Positions 52,938 to 60,773 of a DNA stretch of 64,000 nucleotides are shown here, one piece after another. The stretch spans positions 4,777-68,776 of the forward strand of contig CAKPRZ010000006.1 of NCBI GenBank assembly GCA_934183165.1, in the 5' to 3' direction. Each line of letters begins with the position of its first letter. Position 1 is the stretch's first letter. A model generated the notes under the pieces. The model was given only the letters and a program-made list of their open reading frames with translations, did no database searches and was not told where the DNA came from. The translations under genes were made by a program, and so were the position numbers. The DNA is from an uncultured Bacilli bacterium. GTDB taxonomy: Bacteria; Bacillota_I; Bacilli_A; RF39; UBA660.

Positions 52938-53414
52938 ATGTCAAAACTATCTAATACTATTACGATGCTTAGATTATTGCAAAATGGTAGAAAATATAGC
53001 ATAAAAGAGTTGTCTGAGCAACTAGAAGTGTCTCCAAGAATGATAAGAAATTATAAAGAAGAATTAGAATTAGCGGGCATATTTATTGAATCATTGAGAG
53101 GTCCATATGGTGGATATTATTTGAATCAAGATATCAAATTGCCAGAAAATTTAGACAAATCAAAATCAATTCCTATAGATAATAGAGAATACTATAATTT
53201 GCTTAGTAAATCAATTAACGATAAAAACAAATGTTATATAGAGTATTATTCTAAAGAGCATGACTCGATAACTAAAAGAATTATTAGACCATATGAACTA
53301 ATTGCATTAGGTGATGAATGGGGTGTTGCGGCATTTTGTGAAAAGAAGCAAGAAATAAGACACTTTTATCTAAATAGAATTAGTAATTTAGAGGTATTAG
53401 ACGAAAAATATTAA
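52938..53414 (+). CDS. HTH-WYL transcriptional regulator, short form
   Basis: 158 residues. N-terminal winged HTH of the DeoR/HTH_11 type (about 1-60: YSIKELSEQLEVSPRMIRNYKEELE) and a WYL-like domain (about 78-155: KCYIEYYSKEHDSITKRIIRPYELIALGDEWGVAAF). The WCX C-terminal extension found in the usual 300-residue members is missing. WYL domains bind nucleotide-like ligands. It is paired with the tandem HD gene, so it may respond to the same compound. Confidence 0.8.
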   Translation: MSKLSNTITMLRLLQNGRKYSIKELSEQLEVSPRMIRNYKEELELAGIFIESLRGPYGGYYLNQDIKLPENLDKSKSIPIDNREYYNLLSKSINDKNKCYIEYYSKEHDSITKRIIRPYELIALGDEWGVAAFCEKKQEIRHFYLNRISNLEVLDEKY

Positions 53415-53415
53415 T

Positions 53416-53444
53416 GTGACATATATACTTCCTCTTTATATAAT
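53416..53444 (+). promoter_or_regulatory. Promoter inside an inverted repeat
   Basis: GTGACA, 17-base spacer, TATAAT. It lies between the arms of the inverted repeat 53422-53468. Confidence 0.5.
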
Positions 53445-53468
53445 ATATTTGTTTCTGGGAGGTATATA
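53422..53468 (+). repeat. Inverted repeat covering the ribosome-binding site of the HAD gene
   Basis: TATATACTTCC (53422-53432) pairs with GGAGGTATATA (53458-53468), 11 bp with one G-T. The 3' arm contains the ribosome-binding site and the first base of the start codon. Confidence 0.6.
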
Positions 53469-53983
53469 TGATTTATATAGATTTTGATGGAGTGATTTTA
53501 GATACTGAAAAGATATTATTTGAAGAATGGAGAAAAAATCCAAATAGAGGAAATTTACCTGAAATAGAAAAAATTAAATATATTCAAAAGGCGGATTGGA
53601 GATATATTATAAATAATTCTAATGTAATTAATGATGCAATTTATTATTTAAAACAAATGGATTCCAGTAAAACAGCCATATTAACAAAAATTCATTCATC
53701 TAACAATGAAGGAACCGAGAAAATTAAATGGATTAGAGAAAATGGGCTAAAACAAGATGTCATATTAGTTCCATATATTTTCAAAAAAAGTGATGTAGTA
53801 AATGCGGAAGGAAATATATTAATTGATGATTGCTTAAAAAATATAAAGGATTGGAATGATAGTGGAGGAACTGGTTTTTTCTTTGATATGGATGATGATG
53901 ATTATGATAGTTGGCAACAACCAAATGTAGAAAGGTATGAAAAAGTATTGAGTTTATCTAAATTTACTAAAAATAAAATATAA
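53468..53983 (+). CDS. HAD-like hydrolase, small
   Basis: 171 residues. HAD motif I at the N-terminus (YIDFDGVILDT, Asp4 and Asp6), a helical cap region, motif II-like TKIHSS, and ILIDDCLKNI as motif IV. Compact form similar to the NT5C-type phosphatases. GGGAGG precedes the ATG but is within the inverted repeat, which may limit read-through translation. Substrate not evident. Confidence 0.7.
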   Translation: MIYIDFDGVILDTEKILFEEWRKNPNRGNLPEIEKIKYIQKADWRYIINNSNVINDAIYYLKQMDSSKTAILTKIHSSNNEGTEKIKWIRENGLKQDVILVPYIFKKSDVVNAEGNILIDDCLKNIKDWNDSGGTGFFFDMDDDDYDSWQQPNVERYEKVLSLSKFTKNKI

Positions 53984-54013
53984 AAATAATTAAGTTTTTC
54001 TTGAGGTGAATTA

Positions 54014-54904
54014 ATGATATTAAATGTAAGTGGTAGAACAGATGTAGTCGCATTTTATACAGAATGGTTTATGAATAGATATAGAGAAGGCTTTGTAGAT
54101 GTAAGAAATCCTTTTAATCCTAATTTGGTTAGTAGAATTAAATTTGAAAATGTGGATGCCATATTATTTTGTACAAAAAATCCAATTCCAATTTTAAAGT
54201 ATATAAATGAAATAGACAAACCAATTTTATTTCATGTAACGTTGACTGCTTATAAAAATGATATTGAACCTAATGTACCATCTAAAGGAAAAATTATCGA
54301 ATCTATAAAAGAATTATCTAATTTGATTGGTAAAGATAAAATAGTAATAAGATATGATCCTATATTTATAAATGATAAATATAACATTGAATATCATACA
54401 AGAGCTTTTGAAAGATTATGTGGTTTATTAGAAGGATATGTAGATAAAATATTAATTTCATTTATTGATGAATATAAAAATGTTAGAAAAAACAAATCAA
54501 TTTTGAATTATAGAAAATTTACTGAGAATGATTACAAAATAATTGGCGAAACATTCAGTAAAAGTGCAAAAAATCATGGTCTTATAGTTCATACTTGCTT
54601 TGAAGATAGAAATCTGAGTGAGTATGGTTTTACAAAAGGAGAATGTCTATCACGAGAAATGGCTTATAAATTAACTGGTAAAATATATAAAGAAGAATGG
54701 AAAGCAAGAAAAGAGGGAAAATGTCATTGCGTTAAAATGGTTGATATAGGAGTATATAACTCTTGTAAACACTTTTGTAAATACTGTTATGCTAATTATG
54801 ATGAAAAAGAAGTGAACAAAAATTATAAATTACACAATTCTAAATCATCATTGTTAGTAGGCGGGTTAAAAAGTACTGATATAATAAAAGAGCGAACTAA
54901 ATAG
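54014..54904 (+). CDS. DUF1848 family protein
   Basis: 296 residues. ILNVSGRTDVVAFYTEWFMNR at the start, then VDVRNPFNPN, FCTKNP and IVIRYDPIF are the DUF1848 hallmarks. A C-terminal Cys cluster (KCHC, NSCKHFCKYCYAN) suggests an iron-sulfur or zinc site; the CKHFCKYCYAN spacing is reminiscent of radical-SAM type clusters. Function of the family is not known. TTGAGGTGA precedes the ATG. Confidence 0.85.
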   Translation: MILNVSGRTDVVAFYTEWFMNRYREGFVDVRNPFNPNLVSRIKFENVDAILFCTKNPIPILKYINEIDKPILFHVTLTAYKNDIEPNVPSKGKIIESIKELSNLIGKDKIVIRYDPIFINDKYNIEYHTRAFERLCGLLEGYVDKILISFIDEYKNVRKNKSILNYRKFTENDYKIIGETFSKSAKNHGLIVHTCFEDRNLSEYGFTKGECLSREMAYKLTGKIYKEEWKARKEGKCHCVKMVDIGVYNSCKHFCKYCYANYDEKEVNKNYKLHNSKSSLLVGGLKSTDIIKERTK

Positions 54905-54944
54905 TAGGTATAGCAATAATCTTTAAAAATTTAATAAAAAAGCA

Positions 54945-54975
54945 TTGACCTGAATTGATACTTAGATTATATAAT
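54945..54975 (+). promoter_or_regulatory. Promoter with 19-base spacer before the aldo/keto reductase
   Basis: TTGACC, 19-base spacer, TATAAT. A 19-base spacer is typical of MerR-regulated promoters; no clean dyad is visible. Confidence 0.5.
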
Positions 54976-55008
54976 TGTTATAGATTAATTATAGAAAGGA
55001 TGATAAAA

Positions 55009-55860
55009 ATGAAATTAAATAATGGTTTAGAAATACCAAATATCGGATTAGGAACTTGGTTGATTGATAATGATGATGTTTCTAACGTTATTAAAGATGC
55101 AGTAAAACTAGGATATAGACATATAGATACAGCACAAGCTTATCAAAACGAGGAAGGCGTTGGTATTGGAATAAAAAACTGTGGTGTTCCAAGAAAAGAA
55201 TTATTTATTACAACAAAAATTGCAGCAGAACATAAAGATTATGAAAGTGCAAAAAAATCAATTGATGAATCACTAAAAAAACTAAATTCAGATTATATAG
55301 ATTTAATGATAATACATGCACCTCAACCTTGGGCTGAGTTTAGAGAAACAAGTAATAAATATTATAAGGAAAACTTAGAAGTATGGAGGGCGTTAGAAGA
55401 TGCTTATAATGAAGGAAAATTAAAGGCTATTGGAGTATCTAACTTTCATAATGATGATATAAAAAATATAATTGATAATGCTAGAATTAAACCGATGGTT
55501 AATCAAGTCTTATCACACGTTGGACAAACACCTTTTGATATTATTGAATATTGTAATAAAAATGATATTGTTGTAGAAGCATACTCTCCAATAGCACATG
55601 GAGAAGCAAATAGAATTAAAGTTGTTAATGAATTATCTAATAAATATAATAAGTCTTTTTCTCAAATATGCTTGAAGTATCAATTACAACTAGGATTAGT
55701 AGTATTGCCTAAGGCAAGAAGTTTTGATCATCTGAAGGATAATATTGATCTTGACTTTGAAATTAATGAAGAAGATATGAAATTATTAAATAATGTTGAA
55801 CCATTGACTGATTATGGTAAAGATGATTTCTTTCCTGTATTTAAACATAGTGGAGAATAA
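55009..55860 (+). CDS. Aldo/keto reductase
   Basis: 283 residues from ATG 55009 (GAAAGG 10 bases upstream; earlier in-frame ATGs at 54955 and 55000 lack a ribosome-binding site or lie in the promoter). NAD(P)H-dependent TIM-barrel enzyme: IPNIGLGTWLID, GYRHIDTAQAYQNEEGVG with catalytic Asp and Tyr, DLMIIHAPQPW, AIGVSNFH, EAYSPIAHG and LPKARSFDHLKDN. Likely reduces small aldehydes or ketones. Confidence 0.92.
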   Translation: MKLNNGLEIPNIGLGTWLIDNDDVSNVIKDAVKLGYRHIDTAQAYQNEEGVGIGIKNCGVPRKELFITTKIAAEHKDYESAKKSIDESLKKLNSDYIDLMIIHAPQPWAEFRETSNKYYKENLEVWRALEDAYNEGKLKAIGVSNFHNDDIKNIIDNARIKPMVNQVLSHVGQTPFDIIEYCNKNDIVVEAYSPIAHGEANRIKVVNELSNKYNKSFSQICLKYQLQLGLVVLPKARSFDHLKDNIDLDFEINEEDMKLLNNVEPLTDYGKDDFFPVFKHSGE

Positions 55861-55960
55861 CTTTAATTAAAACTTACCAAGAAAATCAATGAATAAAATG
55901 GTAATCTAATTGTCAGAAGATTGCATTTCATATATTATAAAGTATATAGGAAGGTGTTTT

Positions 55961-57055
55961 ATGAAAAATAAAAAAAATTTAATATTAGCTGTAGCTTGTA
56001 TATTAGTAGCAAGTATTGCGATGATATTCTTGTATAATTCAAATGAAAAGAAAACATCAGATACAATAAAAACAAAAGATGGTCAAGTAAAAATAGTGGC
56101 TAATAAAGTGGATAGTTTATCTTTAGAAGATTATAAAAGTGATGTATTTACAATGAAAAAACCTAAGGGTTGGAATGTTATATCAGGAGGAGCAGGTATA
56201 TATTACGCTATTAAAGTATATGATCCAAATGATAGTAACAATGGACTTTTCTTAATGCTTAAAATGCAACCACTGTTAAAAAGTAATGCTGCGAAAAAAA
56301 GTTGGCAACAATACTATAAATTGGCAGGTGGACAGTATAGTTTATTTGCCAATGCAGTAGTACTAGATAATCCAACAACTGAAGGATTTTATAAAAAATT
56401 TAATGAAATAGGAAAATATATGAATAATGTTGAACCTACACTTTCTAATTTTGCTTTTCCAGTATATAAAAATTTTACTAAAAAAGATGAACAAGCAAGT
56501 ACTGCATCAATGAAGAATGTAGCAATGGATAGTAAGGTATTAAGAGCAACATTTGATGGTGAAAATAATAAAAAAGGTGAAGGTATGTTTTTAGCATCAA
56601 TCGTTAACTTTGGTAATCAATATAGTGGAGGAGCAGATCTTTCATATTATATGGTTTATGATATAATGTCAATTACTTCAAACGAGAGTGAATTTATTGA
56701 TTACAAAGATATATTATTAAAATCAATTAATTCTATTGAATTCAGTGATGCTTATGTAAAGAAAACTATTGATGACGGTAATGCTCAAACAAAACAAGCA
56801 TTACAATTGAATGCTCAAATTCAAAAAGCTTTTGATTCATATATGAGTGCTTGGGAAAATAGAAGTAAAACATATGATATTATTAGTCAAAAACAAAGTG
56901 ATGCTATTTTGGGATATGAAAGAGTATACAATTCGGATACTGGAGAAATATATAAAGCATATAATGGATTTACCGATGACTATAAAGGAGAACTGTATAA
57001 ATCTGTTACAGATGATATGTATACAGTAAAAACCAGTGGTTATATTGAAAAATAA
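55961..57055 (+). CDS. Unknown membrane-anchored protein
   Basis: 364 residues from ATG 55961, which follows GGAAGG. One N-terminal helix (about 6-24) after a Lys/Asn-rich start, then an outer domain. VFTMKKPKGWNVISGGAGIYYAIKVYDP looks like the start of a PsbP/DUF1795-like fold; the C-terminal third has YMSAWENRSKTYDIISQKQSDAI, seen in some Firmicute surface proteins. No lipobox at a usable place. A terminator follows. Confidence 0.65.
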   Translation: MKNKKNLILAVACILVASIAMIFLYNSNEKKTSDTIKTKDGQVKIVANKVDSLSLEDYKSDVFTMKKPKGWNVISGGAGIYYAIKVYDPNDSNNGLFLMLKMQPLLKSNAAKKSWQQYYKLAGGQYSLFANAVVLDNPTTEGFYKKFNEIGKYMNNVEPTLSNFAFPVYKNFTKKDEQASTASMKNVAMDSKVLRATFDGENNKKGEGMFLASIVNFGNQYSGGADLSYYMVYDIMSITSNESEFIDYKDILLKSINSIEFSDAYVKKTIDDGNAQTKQALQLNAQIQKAFDSYMSAWENRSKTYDIISQKQSDAILGYERVYNSDTGEIYKAYNGFTDDYKGELYKSVTDDMYTVKTSGYIEK

Positions 57056-57095
57056 TAAAAACTAAAGATTTTTAAACATCTGAAGTTGTAAGATA

Positions 57096-57128
57096 AATGT
57101 AGACAAATCAAAACTGTCTACATTTTTT
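57096..57128 (+). terminator. Terminator of the membrane-anchored protein gene
   Basis: AATGTAGACA, 9-base loop, TGTCTACATT, T run. Confidence 0.85.
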
Positions 57129-57402
57129 ACTATAATAAAATTGGAGGGACAAGAATAAGAAAATAGCCAAATAGATATTGGTCAAAAGAAGATAAATTGC
57201 AAATAATTAACGAAGTATTATTAAATTGTAAATCATCATTGAGGTAGCAAAATATTATGATATTTCAAGCAGGATGTTTAGAGGATAACGTAATAAATAC
57301 TAAATAGAGAATTGTTTTAGTAAGTAGACTACTTACAGAAGATGAAGTTGTTAATTTTTATGCCGAAATAAGGAGAGCACCAAATTTTGGGTTCAGTTCA
57401 TT
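57129..57402 (+). pseudogene. Decayed IS3-family element (orfA fragment plus right end)
   Basis: No intact reading frame spans this stretch. One frame reads NRYWSKEDKLQIINEVLLN, then after a one-base shift EVAKYYDISSRMFRG: together the helix-turn-helix of an IS3 OrfA transposase with a frameshift and stops. At 57383-57402 CAAATTTTGGGTTCAGTTCA is the inverse of an IS3-type end and relates to the solo end at 4105-4133. OrfB is gone. The rest of the gap (57403-57585) shows no gene. Confidence 0.6.
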
Positions 57403-57585
57403 ATTTTTATAATGTTTCCTCTTTCTTGATACTATTTATTATAAAAAAATTACGAACAATTAAGTCATAAGTTCATTTCAAATGGAGCCTTAACTTTTCT
57501 TATATTCGAAAAATTATACTCCCAAGATTGATTAAATCAACTAAATAAATTGTATAATATTTATAGATTCTAATTTCCTGTAGTA

Positions 57586-57613
57586 TTGACTATTTATTAA
57601 AAAATACTATAAT
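57586..57613 (+). promoter_or_regulatory. Promoter of the HD hydrolase gene
   Basis: TTGACT, 16-base spacer, TATAAT. Confidence 0.65.
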
Positions 57614-57632
57614 AACTTACTGAGGTGATTTC

Positions 57633-58292
57633 ATGACAAAAGAGCAGAATGTAATAAATTACTATGTTATATGTAATAGATTGAAAAATGTTATTAGAAC
57701 TGGTTGGAAAAATTGGAATGTTCAAAGAGAAAGAATTGAAAGTGTAGCTGAGCATATATTTGGAGTTCAAATGCTTGCAATTGCTATGAAATCAGAATAT
57801 CAATATGATGTAGATATTATGAAAGTAATATTTATGCTAGCTGTTCATGAACTTGGTGAAACAGTTATTGGAGATTTAACACAATTTGAAGTATCAAAAG
57901 TAGAACACGAAAAAATGGAACATGAGGCAGTTAGTAGTATATTAGGTGGATTACTAGATGGTAAACAAATAGAACAATTATTTTTAGAATTTGACTCTCA
58001 TAACACTAAAGAATCAATGTTTGCATATCAATGTGATAAATTAGAATGTGATTTACAAAGTAAATTATATGATGAGGAAGGCTGTGTAGATTTAAATAAT
58101 CAAGAAAATAATGAAACTATGAAAAATGCTAGAGTTCAAGAATTACTTAAAGCCAGTGCTTCTTGGTCAACTATGTGGCTTCAATTTGGTCAACAGGTTT
58201 ATCCATATGATGATAATTTTATGGCTGTTTCAAATTATGCTATAAATAATGAAATTGGAGAAAATAAAGAAATTAAAAAGCAATTTAAGTAA
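57633..58292 (+). CDS. HD-domain hydrolase (YfbR/HDDC2-like)
   Basis: 219 residues. SVAEHIFGVQMLAIAM gives the first His, VHELGETVIGDLTQFE the HD-equivalent pair (His-Glu in place of His-Asp), EHEAVSSIL and a late CDKLECDLQ Asp. This layout is the HD_3 group of 5'-deoxynucleotidases. GAGGTGAT precedes the ATG. Third HD-domain unit in this 14-kb region. Confidence 0.8.
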   Translation: MTKEQNVINYYVICNRLKNVIRTGWKNWNVQRERIESVAEHIFGVQMLAIAMKSEYQYDVDIMKVIFMLAVHELGETVIGDLTQFEVSKVEHEKMEHEAVSSILGGLLDGKQIEQLFLEFDSHNTKESMFAYQCDKLECDLQSKLYDEEGCVDLNNQENNETMKNARVQELLKASASWSTMWLQFGQQVYPYDDNFMAVSNYAINNEIGENKEIKKQFK

Positions 58293-58294
58293 CA

Positions 58295-58493
58295 CAGACG
58301 TAGAATTGTCTTTTTCTTTTTGGATATCTTTATTAAAAATATTAAGATTATTTTGTATATCTTCGGCTATTTTTCCTATTTATTTACAATACTTATCATA
58401 TTCATTGAGTCCTTTGATTTTAGATTAATTATCATTTATTTCAGCAAATATTTCATTTTTCTTATCCTCAATTTTTGCTCTATGATATCTTTC
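58295..58493 (-). pseudogene. Decayed coding remnant on the minus strand
   Basis: Reading the minus strand from 58493 gives KIEDKKNEIFAEINDN, stop, SKIKGLNEYDKYCK, stop, IGKIAEDIQNNLNIFNKDIQ. Composition is that of a helical protein and both stops are TAA in places where a Lys or Gln codon would fit. No start is visible. Probably the C-terminal end of a lost gene; family unknown. Confidence 0.4.
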
Positions 58494-58553
58494 CTATTAA
58501 TTTTTTTTACGATATTAATCGTACCACATCACACTTTTCTTTGCAATAACACA

Positions 58554-58579
58554 CAAAAAAATCAACTATTACTAGTTGA
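58554..58579 (-). terminator. Minus-strand terminator
   Basis: On the minus strand TCAACTA, loop GTAA, TAGTTGA, then seven T. It would end a transcript coming from 58.6-58.7 kb, where no intact gene is left. Confidence 0.65.
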
Positions 58580-58590
58580 CTTAATCATTA

Positions 58591-58640
58591 ACGTCACATT
58601 GGTGCGACGGTTTTATCTTATGGGGCGGTTGTCGAAGATA
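58591..58640. other. Locally GC-rich patch in a geneless stretch
   Basis: About half G+C over 50 bases (TTGGTGCGACGG and TATGGGGCGGTTGTCGAAGA) in a region otherwise near 25%. It lies just before the minus-strand terminator, so it may be the last trace of a foreign gene. No frame of useful length. The remainder of 58293-58784 has only the decayed minus-strand frame. Confidence 0.4.
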
Positions 58641-58752
58641 TTTACAACTTTTCATGGCTTAACGATTTGATACATAAAATATCAATCTCTAACAGTATAT
58701 TAACACAAAATTGCTAATTTATATCACTAAATTTTTAAAATTATCAATTATA

Positions 58753-58761
58753 TGCTATAAT
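58753..58761 (+). promoter_or_regulatory. Extended -10 promoter
   Basis: TGCTATAAT, 23 bases before the next gene. Confidence 0.55.
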
Positions 58762-58784
58762 TATTAAATAGGAGGTATATTTTT

Positions 58785-59309
58785 ATGAAAAATGATATAC
58801 GTAGCATTTTGGGAGATGGTATGGCTACTTCAATCGAAGGTATGGTTAGTTGTTTTGATAAGATGAATTTAACACCAGAACAAATTGTAGATTATATAGG
58901 TGAAATGCGTGAATTAACAAGAGCAGGAATGCATATTATAGCACTATCTAATGGTAATAAGGAATTGGCAGATAAAATTAATAGAGCAAATGAATTAATT
59001 AAATTAAAAAGAATTGATGAATTTAAAAAGTCTGTTGCAAATGGAACTCACGATGAGTTTTTAGCTAATATGCCATGGACAGATAAATCTTCTTTAGAAG
59101 TAGATATGGGATTATTTAGAATTGGACTTCCAAGTGAAAAACCTTTAACAGAAGAAGAACAAGGATACTTTGAGATAATTGAAAATTCTATCAATAAGGA
59201 TCTAGAAAAAGAAGCATTAAGTCAAGGGTTTGATAGTGTTGAAGCATGGAGAAATTATAATTCGATGCACAGTACTGAAATGTATATTTCACGTGGAATA
59301 AAAAGATGA
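58785..59309 (+). CDS. Unknown soluble protein
   Basis: 174 residues with TAGGAGG well placed before the ATG. Two helical sections: a neutral N-terminal one (about 10-75, SIEGMVSCFDKMNLTPEQIVDYIGEM) and an acidic C-terminal one (about 115-160). No membrane segment or known motif. It lies between decayed sequences, so it is probably accessory. Confidence 0.55.
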   Translation: MKNDIRSILGDGMATSIEGMVSCFDKMNLTPEQIVDYIGEMRELTRAGMHIIALSNGNKELADKINRANELIKLKRIDEFKKSVANGTHDEFLANMPWTDKSSLEVDMGLFRIGLPSEKPLTEEEQGYFEIIENSINKDLEKEALSQGFDSVEAWRNYNSMHSTEMYISRGIKR

Positions 59310-59321
59310 TTTATAAGCATG

Positions 59322-59450
59322 ATATGAACCCCCGTTTCTTGGACAAAATAGAAACGAGGTTTTTGTATGACTAAAATAAGTTATGAAGAAAGAATTAATT
59401 TATATTATGATAGAAAGAATGGCCACAAAATTATTTTAAAGCAATATTAG
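59322..59450 (+). mobile_element. IS3-type left end with start of orfA
   Basis: TGAACCCCCGTTTCTTGGAC (from about 59326) resembles an IS3-family terminal repeat. Twenty-odd bases later ATG 59367 opens a short frame, MTKISYEERINLYYDRKNGH, typical of the start of an OrfA transposase, which stops at 59450 after 27 codons. From about 59417 the sequence belongs to another gene, so the element is truncated. Confidence 0.55.
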
Positions 59451-59740
59451 AAGCCCAAGAAAAATACAAAATTGTATTAACTTCTATGCATTGGGATTTA
59501 TTAAATTTTTTTGAAAATAATAATATTGAATATTATCTAGCTTTTCCATCTCTGGATAGTGAAAAAGTTTTGGAAAAAAGATGTTATGATAGAGGAAATA
59601 ATAAAATTTTTGTTGATAAATTAAAGAACAATTTAAAAGATTGGTATTATAAAATTAATAATTACAATCCTAAAAAGATTTTAAATATTGAAAAAAATGA
59701 ATATTTAGAAGATGTCTTAAAAAAAGAAAATTTATTATAA
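59417..59740 (+). pseudogene. C-terminal remnant of a P-loop nucleotide-kinase-like protein
   Basis: The frame holding ATG 59486 continues upstream to 59414 as EWPQNYFKAILEAQEKYKIV. With the downstream IEYYLAFPSLDSEKVLEKR and RGNNKIFVDKLKNNLKDWY it resembles the C-terminal part of small phage-type ATPase/kinase proteins, in which a P-loop domain precedes WPxNY. The P-loop part is missing and has been replaced by the IS end. As drawn from ATG 59486 only 84 residues could be made. Confidence 0.5.
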
Positions 59741-59853
59741 TTGAAATATAATGTGTAGGATATATGTTTATCAATGAATAGGAATTGACACAGACTAGAA
59801 TTAAAAAAAACTAACTTCTGAGATAAAAGTTGAAAAAGTAGGAGTAATAAACA

Positions 59854-60660
59854 ATGAATTTTGAATATTTAAATCAGATGATTAAATATATAGAAGATAA
59901 TCTAACTGAAAATATTGAATATAAAGAATTATCAAAAATTGTTGGTGTATCAGAATATAATTTGCAAAGAATATTTACATTTTTAACAAATATTTCATTG
60001 GCAGAATATATTAGGAAAAGAAGGTTAAGTAAGGCTTTTGAGGAATTAAAAACAACAGATATAAAAATCGTAGATTTAGCCGTTAAGTATCAATACGATT
60101 CCCAGATATCTTTTGCCAGAGCTTTTAAAAATATGTTTGGAATAACTCCAAGTGAATGTAAATTAAGCAATATAGAATACAAGCAATTTCCTATAATAAA
60201 ATTTAATAATAGTAATGATATTTGTGAAGAATTAAATTATGAAATAAAAGAAATTGATGAGATTAAATTATATTGTGTAGAAACATCTGCAATAACTCAT
60301 GAAGATCTACTTTATAATATAAGAAAATTATATTCAGATATAGAAGAAAATGGATTGTATGAGAAATTTAATAGAGATGGTATGTATGGAATATCTATAT
60401 GTAGAAGAGATGGTTATTTATATTATGTTGGTAGCAAAGAAAAATATAATAATACAAAAGAATTTATTATTCCTGCAGGCAAATATGTGATATTTAGTGC
60501 AAATTCAAGAGAACAAAAAGATATAGTAAAAACTGAAAAAATGATATATACACAATGGTTACATTCTACTAATTATAACATTGATGATGAATTTAATTTT
60601 GAATTATATACAAGTGATAATTGCTATTTATATATGTTAATAAAAGATAAACAAAACTGA
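59854..60660 (+). CDS. AraC-family regulator with C-terminal effector-binding (GyrI-like) domain
   Basis: 268 residues. Double HTH at the N-terminus (about 5-103): IEYKELSKIVGVSEYNLQRIF and IVDLAVKYQYDSQISFARAFKNMFGITPSE. The C-terminal half (about 125-265) fits the GyrI/Rob-type ligand-binding domain. Rob-like regulators of this shape respond to drugs or other small compounds. It ends in a terminator; the nitroreductase-transglutaminase unit downstream is a plausible target. AGGAG lies 9 bases before the ATG. Confidence 0.88.
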   Translation: MNFEYLNQMIKYIEDNLTENIEYKELSKIVGVSEYNLQRIFTFLTNISLAEYIRKRRLSKAFEELKTTDIKIVDLAVKYQYDSQISFARAFKNMFGITPSECKLSNIEYKQFPIIKFNNSNDICEELNYEIKEIDEIKLYCVETSAITHEDLLYNIRKLYSDIEENGLYEKFNRDGMYGISICRRDGYLYYVGSKEKYNNTKEFIIPAGKYVIFSANSREQKDIVKTEKMIYTQWLHSTNYNIDDEFNFELYTSDNCYLYMLIKDKQN

Positions 60661-60684
60661 TTTCAGTTAAGTTTATCTTTTTTT
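60643..60684 (+). terminator. Terminator of the AraC gene
   Basis: Long stem overlapping the stop codon: AAAGATAAAC with GTTTATCTTT outside and AACTGA with TCAGTT inside; T run. Confidence 0.8.
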
Positions 60685-60773
60685 CTTGTGTTTCGTTATA
60701 ATTAAAGGTGTTTAAAGGGGATAAGGAAAAAATATTGGAAAGAACAAGATAACAGTAAGAGAGGAAATATATA

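Noticed and set aside
54014..54904. Reading the DUF1848 protein as a radical SAM enzyme
   Set aside because: The C-terminal Cys cluster looks suggestive but the N-terminal CxxxCxxC of classical radical SAM proteins is missing.
57633..58292. Calling the HELGE protein a zinc protease
   Set aside because: The surrounding motifs (AEHIFG, EHEAV, late Asp) are those of HD-domain nucleotidases; there is no HExxH.
58320..58670. Hydrophobic open frame of 116 codons on the plus strand
   Set aside because: It has no ribosome-binding site, is made of T-rich sequence complementary to the decayed minus-strand frame, and runs through the minus-strand terminator.
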